Origin: Meridianimarinicoccus roseus
Lineage (GTDB): Bacteria > Pseudomonadota > Alphaproteobacteria > Rhodobacterales > Rhodobacteraceae
Length of the DNA stretch: 64,000 nucleotides
Direction of reading: 5' to 3'
Assembly (NCBI RefSeq): GCF_003172915.1
Contig: NZ_QGKU01000038.1
Location: 124,001-188,000, forward strand
In this document: positions 56,643 through 64,000 of the stretch, in pieces
Layout: each line of letters opens with the position of its first letter
How positions within the stretch are numbered: position 1 is the first letter of the stretch
Position numbers and translations under genes: made by a program
Notes under the pieces: generated by a model
What the model saw: only the letters and a program-made list of their open reading frames with translations
What the model was told of the DNA's origin: nothing
Database searches by the model: none

Positions 56643-59600
56643 GTGGTGCCGAAGGATCAGGCGCCGCCGGACAATCAGACAAACGCGCGGGGGGCTTCAG
56701 GCCGCCCCGTCGGTGCTGGGCATCCCATATTTGCGGATATCGCCGAGCAGCTGCACGACAATGGCTACGCCCCGCTTCCGATCCGGCCGGGCACGAAGGC
56801 CCCCGCGCCAAGCCGGTGGAGCAGCGTGACCATCGACCCGGCACAGGTCGCGCGCTGGTGCGAGGCGTATCCGCGGCTCGGTGTCGGCATGCGCACGGGC
56901 GAACTGGTCGGGCTGGACATCGACATTCTTGACCCGGACCAAGCCCACCACGTGCAGGCCGCGGCCCTCGCGCGTTTCGGCGAGACGCTGATCCGGGTGG
57001 GGCAATGGCCCAAGCGGTTGCTCCTGTACCGCACGGCCGAGCCCTTCGCGAAGATGTCCGTGCCCGGCATCGAGGTGCTGGGCGCGGGGCAGCAACTCGT
57101 GGCCTTTGGCATCCATCCCCGGACTTGCGCGCCCTATGCCTGGGTCACGGGAGAAACCCCGCTGGAGGTGCCGCTGGACGACCTGCCGGTCGTAGATGCA
57201 ACGGCGATGGCGGCATTCCTCGGCGAGATGGGCGCTGTGCAGCCGCCGCAGTTGTCGGGGTCCAAGCAGCGTCGCTCCGGTGACACGCTTGCGCAGAACC
57301 GGCCGACCAGAGACTCCGAAGGGCGCGTAATCGACGGACGCGACGGGTGGTTGTCGACGATCGCCTTCCACGCGGTGCACGATGCGGTGGACCGGAACGA
57401 CCCGCTCCAGCCCGACATTCTCGCATATGCCGTCTGGGCGCGCTTCGCGGCCACTGCTGATCTGGACCGTTCCCGCGACAACGGCCGCCCTTACACCCTG
57501 CAGGACGCCGCCCGGAAAGTGACAGACAAGCTGCGGCTGTTTGACGAGAGGCGCTTGCCGGACAGGGAGGCGCAGGTATCGCCCCCGAATCATACGCCTG
57601 CGACCGACAGCGTGGAGGCCGCACGGCTCAAGCTCGATGCCGCCATCGCGGATGCTTGCGACCGGATCTTGAACTGGCACGAAAGCGAGAAGACGGGTCC
57701 AGCACCGCGCATCGGGCTCAGGGCCACGGTGGGGCTGGGCAAGACGGCGGTGTCGCGCCGTCATGTTCTGGCCCTGCAGCGGGGCTTGCGGGAGAAGTGC
57801 CTTCCGGACAGGGTTATCGTGTTCACGCCGTCCCATGCTCTGGCCGAGGAAGCCGCGGCTGACTGGCAGGTGGACGGGGCGAAGGTTGCCGTGCTGCGCG
57901 GCTACGAGCGGGCGCATCCGGTCCACCAAACGCCCATGTGCAGCGACCTGCCAGCCGTGCGCGCCGCAGTGGCAGCGAAACTCCGTATTCACGAAACGGC
58001 CTGTCAGGACAAGCATGGCAACACGTGCCCTTATTTCCAAGGTTGCCTGAAGCAGGAGAACCGCAAGGAGGTCGCGGGAGCCGAGGTCGTCGTGGCGCCC
58101 TATGACGTACTTTTCACCGGGCTCGGCATTCCGCCCGACACGATCGCGCTCATTCTGGTGGACGAGGCCTGTTGGGCGCGGGCGGTGGGTCAGACCAAAG
58201 GCCTCCATGTGGAAACTCTCGACAGCGAGCCGCTTTCCGGGCTGGGCGGGGGCATGTTCCGGGCGGCGGATGCCGGACGGATGGCGGACCTGCAGGCATT
58301 GCGCGTCCTGCTGCGCGATGCACTTGTGGCGAATGGTCCCGGTCCGGTGCATGGTCACGTTCTGCGCGCGGTCGGACTCGACGCCGAGGCCTGCCGCAAT
58401 GCTGCAGACTTGGAGCAGCGACGTTGTCAGGACCCCGGACTGCGCCCCGGCCTGTCTCCGCAGGACCGCAAACGCGCCACAGCGGTCGCGCATGGAAATG
58501 CGCGGTCCGCGCTGAACCAGGAACTCTGGTCTGTGCTGGCGGTGCTGCTGGAGGCGGGGGTTGAATGCGACGGGCGGGTCCGGGTCGGGGCGCGCGATCC
58601 CGGGACCGGCCAGTCAGCTATCGTCATCAACAAGCTCGCAGCACTGCACCCAAACCTCGTGGGCAAACCGATCCTGCATCTCGACGCCACGATGGTGCCG
58701 AGGATCGCCGGAACCGTCTTGCCCGGGATCAGGGTGACCCAGATTGATGCCGCGGCCCCGCACATGCACATTACGCTGGTCGCGGGGCAGTTCGGCAAGT
58801 CGGCCCTCTGCAATGGTCCTCGCGCATCACCCGTCGAGCGTGCTCGACGCGAACGCAACCTGTCCGCTTGTGTCGATCATGTCTGCTGGCATGCCGCCCG
58901 CGTGATCCCGGGACGCACGCTGGTGGTCACCTACAAGGCAATAGAGGCCGCCTTCGGGGGCATCCCCGGCGTGGAGGTCGCGCATTTCAATGGGGTCGCG
59001 GGGCTCGATGGCTGGCGCAACGTGGCACAGATCATCGTGATCGGACGCCCGCTTCCGTGCGACACCGATTTGAATGACCTTGCTGCAGCGCTGTTCGGGC
59101 ACGACGCGTCGGCTGACCGCTATGCAAAGGATGCCGTCGGCGTCTGGATGCGCAATGGCTCACATCGCGGTGTGCAGGTGCTGCGCCATGGCGACCCGCT
59201 GGCCGAAGACATCCGTGCGGCCATCTGCGACGCCGAACTGATCCAGGCCATCGGCCGCGGGCGCGGCGTGAACCGCACGGCGGACAATCCGCTGGAGGTG
59301 CAGGTCTTGGCTGATGTCGCCCTACCGCTGGTGCATGACCGGATCACGACCTGGGACATGGAGGCACCCGACCTGATGCAGCGCATGCTGCTGGAGGGCA
59401 TCGCCACCGACAGCCCCGGCGATGCGGCCGTGTTGCATCCGGGAATGTTCTCGTCCGCCAACCAAGCGAAGCTCGCGCTCCAGCGATCGCTATTTAAGGG
59501 TCAAATCCCTATAAGAGATACCTATAAGGGTTTGACCCTTAAATCAGCCCGCTACCGACGCGCCGGCCGGGGGCGCGGTTGGCAGACTGCCTGGTGGATC

Positions 59601-59681
59601 GATGGCAACGCCGACGAGGTGCGTGCAACGCTGGAGAGCAAGCTGGGAGCGTTGGCGGGGTGGAAGCCAGGCGACGGGTAA
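56643..59681 (+). CDS. PrimPol primase-helicase, phage/plasmid replication protein
   Basis: The 1012-residue protein has an N-terminal archaeo-eukaryotic-type primase (IAEQLHDNGYAPLPIRPGTK, catalytic acids in ELVGLDIDILDPD near 85-97). The C-terminal helicase has VGLGKTAVSR near 362, LILVDEAC near 502 and ELIQAIGRGRGVNRT near 865. The helicase half matches that of the gene at 1640-5131, whose primase half is instead Toprim. A 53-bp palindrome lies in its coding sequence at 59492-59544. AAGGGG precedes the GTG start. Confidence 0.78.
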   Translation: MVPKDQAPPDNQTNARGASGRPVGAGHPIFADIAEQLHDNGYAPLPIRPGTKAPAPSRWSSVTIDPAQVARWCEAYPRLGVGMRTGELVGLDIDILDPDQAHHVQAAALARFGETLIRVGQWPKRLLLYRTAEPFAKMSVPGIEVLGAGQQLVAFGIHPRTCAPYAWVTGETPLEVPLDDLPVVDATAMAAFLGEMGAVQPPQLSGSKQRRSGDTLAQNRPTRDSEGRVIDGRDGWLSTIAFHAVHDAVDRNDPLQPDILAYAVWARFAATADLDRSRDNGRPYTLQDAARKVTDKLRLFDERRLPDREAQVSPPNHTPATDSVEAARLKLDAAIADACDRILNWHESEKTGPAPRIGLRATVGLGKTAVSRRHVLALQRGLREKCLPDRVIVFTPSHALAEEAAADWQVDGAKVAVLRGYERAHPVHQTPMCSDLPAVRAAVAAKLRIHETACQDKHGNTCPYFQGCLKQENRKEVAGAEVVVAPYDVLFTGLGIPPDTIALILVDEACWARAVGQTKGLHVETLDSEPLSGLGGGMFRAADAGRMADLQALRVLLRDALVANGPGPVHGHVLRAVGLDAEACRNAADLEQRRCQDPGLRPGLSPQDRKRATAVAHGNARSALNQELWSVLAVLLEAGVECDGRVRVGARDPGTGQSAIVINKLAALHPNLVGKPILHLDATMVPRIAGTVLPGIRVTQIDAAAPHMHITLVAGQFGKSALCNGPRASPVERARRERNLSACVDHVCWHAARVIPGRTLVVTYKAIEAAFGGIPGVEVAHFNGVAGLDGWRNVAQIIVIGRPLPCDTDLNDLAAALFGHDASADRYAKDAVGVWMRNGSHRGVQVLRHGDPLAEDIRAAICDAELIQAIGRGRGVNRTADNPLEVQVLADVALPLVHDRITTWDMEAPDLMQRMLLEGIATDSPGDAAVLHPGMFSSANQAKLALQRSLFKGQIPIRDTYKGLTLKSARYRRAGRGRGWQTAWWIDGNADEVRATLESKLGALAGWKPGDG
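59492..59544. repeat. AT-rich palindrome inside the PrimPol gene
   Basis: Perfect 14-base arms, ATTTAAGGGTCAAA (59492-59505) and TTTGACCCTTAAAT (59531-59544), enclose further paired sequence CCTATAAG/CCTATAAGGG. The block is AT-rich in a GC-rich gene and is translated in frame. It starts 85 residues after the ELIQAIGRGRG motif, as in the first primase-helicase (84 residues), and in the same codon phase, but with a different sequence. Confidence 0.9.
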
Positions 59682-59765
59682 CAGATGCGTAGAGTTGGTT
59701 GTTGCCAATCATGCGAAGGGCGGCAGAACGTGTAGCCCTTCGATCGTGAAACCGGTGAAAGATCC

Positions 59766-60272
59766 TCAACCAGCGAAGCGGGACAGCTCGTTCGTGCGCG
59801 CGTGAAAAGTTCCGTATACCCACCGCGCGCAATTCTCGCAGGGTGGGTTGTAGCTCACGCCGCCGACATCCTTCCGGAAAGGGATCAGAACATAGTTTCG
59901 CGGATCCGCGTTCTTGATGTGTTTGATATGAAAATAGACCTTGGGCTCGGCGCAGTTGACTGCGCCGCGCTGGTGTTTTGCGACGCCACGCTTCGTGATC
60001 TGGGACATCGTGAAGCCTCCGCCCTCGGTGGACGCGAGAAACCTGTTCAGTTGGCCATTGATGATGTCGCGCGCGGCATTCGCGCTGCCGCCGACCCGTT
60101 TGATCAGTGTTTCGTAGCCAACCTTGCCGGAGAAATACACAACGCTCGGATCGCCACTGATATGGATCGCTACCGCGCAAGTGGTATCCGGGCCGATGCC
60201 CTCCATGCTGTACATCGTTTCCGCAAGGTCTTGTGCCTGGGCCAATAGATGTGCCCCCGATCCGTTCGCCAT
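59766..60272 (-). CDS. Deaminase-fold protein, candidate toxin or editing enzyme
   Basis: The 168-residue protein carries the two zinc motifs of the cytidine-deaminase fold: CAE at residues 107-109 (GAVNCAEPKVYF) and PCxxC at 144-148 (NPPCENCARW). The spacing is as in bacterial toxin deaminases. The N-terminal half has no recognised family. The ATG at 60272 has GGGAG upstream; a longer frame reaches 60461. It is divergent from a nuclease gene. Substrate and immunity gene are unknown; 60273-60641 has no other gene. Confidence 0.6.
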   Translation of the reverse strand: MANGSGAHLLAQAQDLAETMYSMEGIGPDTTCAVAIHISGDPSVVYFSGKVGYETLIKRVGGSANAARDIINGQLNRFLASTEGGGFTMSQITKRGVAKHQRGAVNCAEPKVYFHIKHIKNADPRNYVLIPFRKDVGGVSYNPPCENCARWVYGTFHARTNELSRFAG

Positions 60273-60641
60273 TGAAGCTCCCATCCCCGCGCTTTTTCGA
60301 CGAGCAGAGTATTGCTGACCAAGGCCCGCACCAACTCCGGATTTCCAGTCTGGTTCGGCGAAAGGCTTGATGATCCGCGTCACTCTTCTGCACAAAGCGA
60401 ACACGGGCGGTACAGGTGGCCTTGTGCTGCCACCGCCAGCCGCGCCTTGCTTCGCGACCAATTGCAGTCGAGCTCAAAGTGAGCGTGGGACAGGATGCTT
60501 CTCGCGTGCATTTTTAGGGTGCGAGACACGCTTGTTGAGGGCGCGATGGACCATTGCCCGACCAAACTTGCAAGCAATTGCAAAAAGGGCAATAAATGAT
60601 CGAGAAAGCGAATTGCAGTTGTAGATTTTGAGGCGCGCGTT

Positions 60642-61247
60642 TTGGATGTTGTAGTACTGCTCATCTTGGTGGGCGCAGTTCTGGCCGCATTCGGAATGCG
60701 GCGAAAGGTTGATGAACCAAGAGGATCGGATCCAGCCCGAACGATCCTGCAGACATCTGGCAAGACCACGACGCCAGAGAGAACATACGATGCGCCCTCG
60801 ACGTTCGACGCCCAAACCGCCGAGAGTTTGAACGAACCGCGTGTTCTGACAGGGGCTGCCTACATCACAGACGGTGACACGATAACGATTCAGAAAACCC
60901 AGATCAGATTGTTTGGAATAGACGCGCCTGAGTTGAACCATCCCTATGGATCAAAGGCCAAATGGGCGTTGCACAAGCTGTGCAAAGGTCAGACCGTGCG
61001 CGCTGTGGTCATTGATGAAGATGATCACGGGCGAACGGTGGCACACTGCTACCTGCCAGACGGGCGCGACTTGTCGGCCGAGATGGTGCGGCAGGGTTTG
61101 GCGATCGATTGGCCAAAATTCTCCGGCGGCAAATACCGGCAGATGGAAACTCCCGACGCTCGCAAGAAGCTTTTTCTGGCCGACGCGCGACAAAAAGGGC
61201 GGATGCATGTCTGGGAGAAGTTCGAGGCGCGACAGCGCGAGCGCTGA
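60642..61247 (+). CDS. Membrane-anchored thermonuclease-like protein (SNase fold)
   Basis: The 201-residue protein begins with a hydrophobic segment (VVVLLILVGAVLAAFGM) and then has a staphylococcal-nuclease-like domain: VLTGAAYITDGDTITI, IRLFGIDAPELNHPYG with the catalytic Arg, DEDDHGRTVAHCYL and LAIDWPKFSGGKY. It likely sits in the envelope and degrades nucleic acid. The start is a TTG with no strong ribosome site, so it is not certain. It is divergent from the deaminase. Confidence 0.75.
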   Translation: MDVVVLLILVGAVLAAFGMRRKVDEPRGSDPARTILQTSGKTTTPERTYDAPSTFDAQTAESLNEPRVLTGAAYITDGDTITIQKTQIRLFGIDAPELNHPYGSKAKWALHKLCKGQTVRAVVIDEDDHGRTVAHCYLPDGRDLSAEMVRQGLAIDWPKFSGGKYRQMETPDARKKLFLADARQKGRMHVWEKFEARQRER

Positions 61248-61674
61248 GACCGTTGGCTGTATTGTGCGCTCAGATCGCTTTGGAAGTGGCTCCGCGATAG
61301 CAGATCGGTCGCCCCGAATAGCTCTCAACCCAGACAGCCTGCTGAACGAGGCCCTGAGCAGCCGACCCTTGGCATTTCGAAGACAATGATGCGGATGTTG
61401 CTGTTTCGGCGATCCGGTCCACGCGTCGACCTTTGCGTACGTAGCCCGAATTTGAACCGGGTATCGCAATCAACTGCGAGCAGCTTTAGCGCCCATTGTG
61501 GAATTGCACGCGAAGGCGGGGAATTGCCGCTGTAAGCTGCGCCAGCGTCTTGTCTTGCTGTTGTCGTCAATTGCGTATTGCTGCGTATTCGTGTCGATAA
61601 ATGTCATTCTTACAATGATTTAGGCGCTCCTGTATGCTTCGGGGAGAGGCAGCTACAGGGACGGGAATTGTCGG
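61248..61674. other. Gap between nuclease and ParB-methyltransferase genes
   Basis: No gene is firmly supported. A minus-strand frame at 61270-61473 (67 residues, with two Cys) has no recognisable motif or good ribosome site. The DNA is lower in GC than the genes to the right. The phage head-packaging region starts just beyond. Confidence 0.35.
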
Positions 61675-62949
61675 ATGGGGGCACAGCGCTGCGGGGCGGT
61701 GGGGCAGACGGACATCGAAGGCGCGCGGGCGATCGACCACCGGCCCGTGGCGGATCTGATCCCGTATGCGCGCAACGCCCGGACGCATTCCGAGCGCCAG
61801 GTCGCGCTGATCGCGGGGTCCATCCGGGAGTTCGGGTTCAACAACCCGGTGCTGGTGGACGGCGGAAACGGCATCATCGCGGGGCACGGCCGGGTGCTGG
61901 CGGCGCGGCAACTGGGGATGACCACGGTGCCGGTGATCGAACTGGCGCATCTGTCGGAGGCGGCGAAGCGGGCCTACGTGCTCGCGGACAACAAGCTGGC
62001 GGAGGCGGCGGGCTGGGATCGCGACCTGCTGGCGCTGGAGGTGGCGGACCTGTCGGCGCTCGGCATCGACTTGGCGGAGCTCGGCTTTGCGGGCGCGGAG
62101 CTGGACGCGCTGCTGGCCCATGACGCCCGGGATGCGAAGGAAGAGGAGACGCCAGAGCCGCCCGCCGACCCGGTGTCACGCCATGGCGATCTGTGGCGGC
62201 TTGGGAACCACCGGCTGATCTGCGGCAGCGCGACGGACGAGGCGGTGGTCGCGCGTGTGCTGGAGGGCGTGCGCCCGCACCTGATGGTGACCGATCCGCC
62301 CTACGGCGTGAACTACGACCCCGCCTGGCGCAACGAAACGGGCGCGGCGAAGACGAAGCGCACGGGCAAGGTGTTGAACGACGACCGGGCCGACTGGCGC
62401 GAGGCGTGGGACCTGTTTCCTGGCGATGTCGCCTATGTCTGGCACGGGGCGCTGCATGCGGGCACGGTGGCGGACAGCCTCAAGGCGTCGGGCTTCGCGA
62501 TCCGGTCGCAGATCGTCTGGGCCAAGGACCGGCTGGTGCTCTCGCGCGGGCATTACCACTGGCAGCACGAACCGGCCTGGTACTGCGTGCGCGGCAAGGG
62601 GCACTGGTCGGGGGACCGGACGCAATCGACGCTGTGGCAGATCCCGAACCGGGACCAGGACGCCGCCACGGTTCACGGCACGCAGAAGCCGGTGGAGTGC
62701 ATGCGCCGCCCGATCCTTAACAACTCGGCGCCGGGGCAGGCGGTGTACGAGCCGTTCAGCGGATCGGGCACCACGGTGATCGCGGCGCAGACGACCGGGC
62801 GGGCGTGCCACGCGGTGGAGCTCGACCCGGCCTATGTCGACGTCGCGGTGCAGCGCTGGCAGGCCTTCAGCGGCGAGGAGGCGGTGCTCGACGGCTGGGA
62901 TCGCAGTTTCGCCGAGATGGCCGAGACGCGTCAGGGGGCACCCGCATGA
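61675..62949 (+). CDS. ParB-domain DNA methyltransferase fusion (phage)
   Basis: The 424-residue protein has an N-terminal ParB/Spo0J-like nuclease domain (LIPYARNARTHSERQVALIAGSIREFGFNNPVLV, GIIAGHGRVLAARQLG). A C-terminal type N4/N6 methyltransferase has catalytic DPPYGVNYD near 207 and SAM site FSGSGTTVIAAQ. Such fusions are common just before terminase genes in alphaproteobacterial prophages and may protect phage DNA. The stop overlaps the next start by 4 bases. Confidence 0.9.
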   Translation: MGAQRCGAVGQTDIEGARAIDHRPVADLIPYARNARTHSERQVALIAGSIREFGFNNPVLVDGGNGIIAGHGRVLAARQLGMTTVPVIELAHLSEAAKRAYVLADNKLAEAAGWDRDLLALEVADLSALGIDLAELGFAGAELDALLAHDARDAKEEETPEPPADPVSRHGDLWRLGNHRLICGSATDEAVVARVLEGVRPHLMVTDPPYGVNYDPAWRNETGAAKTKRTGKVLNDDRADWREAWDLFPGDVAYVWHGALHAGTVADSLKASGFAIRSQIVWAKDRLVLSRGHYHWQHEPAWYCVRGKGHWSGDRTQSTLWQIPNRDQDAATVHGTQKPVECMRRPILNNSAPGQAVYEPFSGSGTTVIAAQTTGRACHAVELDPAYVDVAVQRWQAFSGEEAVLDGWDRSFAEMAETRQGAPA

Positions 62950-63209
62950 GCCGGTCGCGCGCCCTGTCGGCCATCGAGGCGGTCACCAATGTCGTCGTCG
63001 GTTACGGCGTTGCCGTGGCGGCGCAGCTGGTGTTTTTCCCGGCCATCGGGATCAGCGTGGCGCTGGCCGACAACCTGCGGCTGGGCGCGCTCTTCACCGG
63101 GTTGTCGCTGGTGCGCAGCTATGTGCTGCGGCGGCTCTTTGCGCGGATCGGCCGGAGGGCGCCGGGCGGAACAGGAGGCGGTCCATGCCGCGCAAGCCGA
63201 TCGAGCTGA
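62946..63209 (+). CDS. Small phage membrane protein (DUF7220-like)
   Basis: The 87-residue protein has two hydrophobic stretches (VVVGYGVAVAAQLVFFPAIGI and LGALFTGLSLVRSYVLRRLF). Its form and its place between ParB-methyltransferase and terminase genes match DUF7220, common in alphaproteobacterial phages. A holin-like role is possible but unproven. It overlaps the next gene by 25 bases. Confidence 0.7.
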   Translation: MSRSRALSAIEAVTNVVVGYGVAVAAQLVFFPAIGISVALADNLRLGALFTGLSLVRSYVLRRLFARIGRRAPGGTGGGPCRASRSS

Positions 63210-63646
63210 CCGAGGCGCAGCGGGCGGAGGTGGAGACCCTCGCGGCGCTGCTGAACCAGGACCAGATCGCGGATTACCTTGGCGTGTCGCGGCGGACCTT
63301 CCATGCAATTTGCGGCCGGGACGAAGACGTCGCCGCCCGGTATAAAAGGGGCAAGGCGAAGGCCATCGCCCATGTCGCCAACGGGCTGCTGCAGAAGGCC
63401 CGCGGCGGCGACACCACGTCGATGATCTTCTATCTGAAGACCCAGGCGGGCTGGCGCGAGACCGACCGGCTGGAGCACACCGGGGCCGAAGGCGGGCCGA
63501 TCGCGTTGACGGACGGCCGTTCGAAGCTCGTGCAGTATCTCGATGCGGTGGCCGAGCGCATCGCGGCAGGACCGGACCCGGCGATGCGCGCGCCAGCGCT
63601 GTCGACCGGGTCCTCGCCCGCAGCGCTGGCCGATGGGCGGGGCTGA
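63185..63646 (+). CDS. Phage HTH protein, terminase-small-subunit-like
   Basis: The 153-residue protein has an N-terminal helix-turn-helix (LTEAQRAEVETLAALLNQDQIADYLGVSRRTFHAI) and a middle helical part (IAHVANGLLQKARGGDTTSMIFYLKTQAGW). The pattern is typical of phage DNA-recognition proteins next to terminases. It lies directly before a P27-type terminase small subunit and may help packaging. Confidence 0.7.
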   Translation: MPRKPIELTEAQRAEVETLAALLNQDQIADYLGVSRRTFHAICGRDEDVAARYKRGKAKAIAHVANGLLQKARGGDTTSMIFYLKTQAGWRETDRLEHTGAEGGPIALTDGRSKLVQYLDAVAERIAAGPDPAMRAPALSTGSSPAALADGRG

Positions 63647-63647
63647 C

Positions 63648-64000
63648 ATGAGAGGCCGCAAGCCCCCCGCGCGCGCGCGCGACCACCCGGACGCCCCGGT
63701 GCTGGCCGAGGTGCTGCCGCGTTGCCCGCCGCATCTGTCCGCCGTCGCCCGCAAGGAGTGGCGGCGCCTGGCCACGCCGCTCTTCGAGGCCGGGGTTCTG
63801 ACGCTCGCCGACCGCGCCGCGCTGGCGGCCTATTGCCAGGCCTGGGGCCGCTGGGTCGAGGCGGAGGGAAAGCTGGCGGAGACCCCGGCGTTGCTGAAAA
63901 CGCCGTCGGGTTATGTGCAGCAATCACCGTGGCTGTCGATCGCCAACAAGCAGCTGGAGATCATGGGCCGCTACATGGCCGAGCTGGGCCTGACGCCGGT
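63648..64000 (+). CDS. Phage terminase small subunit, P27 family (3' end outside window)
   Basis: The frame is open at the window end (117 residues seen). PPHLSAVARKEWRRLATPLFEAGVLTLADRAALAAYCQAWGRWVEAE is a clear P27-family signature. This subunit binds phage DNA ends for the large terminase, which should lie beyond the window. It starts one base after the preceding stop. Confidence 0.85.
   Translation, partial: MRGRKPPARARDHPDAPVLAEVLPRCPPHLSAVARKEWRRLATPLFEAGVLTLADRAALAAYCQAWGRWVEAEGKLAETPALLKTPSGYVQQSPWLSIANKQLEIMGRYMAELGLTP

Noticed and set aside
61270-61473. 67-residue minus-strand frame with two Cys in the gap left of the ParB-methyltransferase
   Set aside because: No ribosome site or family resemblance; too weak to call a gene.

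Overview
The window is high-GC DNA, and its gene content (SufI/CopA-type copper oxidases, ScsB/DsbA proteins, and DUF3489, DUF2924, DUF7220 and P27 phage genes) is what one sees in Alphaproteobacteria, most likely Rhodobacterales. No rRNA or confident tRNA gene was seen. Almost everything looks accessory: two phage- or plasmid-like replication modules flank a large copper-resistance island and a restriction-like operon.

Region 1 (1-8.6 kb) holds a partial hypothetical gene, a parDE toxin-antitoxin pair with its own palindromic promoter, a non-coding stretch with repeated TCACCCC half-sites, and a large Toprim primase-helicase. Three tightly overlapping small genes follow, then a SAM methyltransferase, a DUF3489 protein, and a decayed phage gene where the copper island begins.

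Region 2 (8.9-42.3 kb) is the copper island. The minus-strand block carries DUF411, a multicopper oxidase, CopD, CopC, a CusF-like chaperone, CusA, CusB fused to four CusF-like domains, CopZ, a YHS-containing CopA ATPase, an APC permease, a VTT membrane protein, a rhodanese, DUF302 and a Met-rich EF-hand protein. A response regulator/histidine kinase pair starts the plus-strand side. It is followed by a convergent ScsB/DsbA pair and then by a redox operon with four c-type cytochromes, a His-rich secreted protein, a second multicopper oxidase, a second DsbA-like protein and an L,D-transpeptidase carrying an in-frame stop. The island ends with a CueR-box promoter, a second CopA ATPase, a glutaredoxin, CueR and an unusual CDF transporter. 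Two circuits can be proposed: CueR sites at both copA genes, and GATACAAA boxes repeated every 10 bp in front of the two-component system and the redox genes.

Region 3 (43.0-51.7 kb) has lower GC. It is a five-gene operon of two adenine methyltransferases, a 178-residue unknown protein, a McrB-like ATPase without an N-terminal DNA-binding domain, and a McrC-like nuclease. The McrC gene is split by a complete IS66 element with an 8-bp target duplication; removing the element and one repeat copy restores the reading frame exactly.

Region 4 (51.8-64.0 kb) is a second phage-like element. It contains a large serine recombinase with companion genes, unknown regulatory genes, a PrimPol-type primase-helicase, a deaminase-like protein, a membrane-anchored nuclease, a ParB-methyltransferase fusion and terminase small-subunit genes that run off the window. 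Its primase-helicase shares its helicase half with the one in region 1. Both genes carry an AT-rich palindrome inside the coding sequence, at the same place relative to a conserved motif; this is the most striking unexplained signal in the window.
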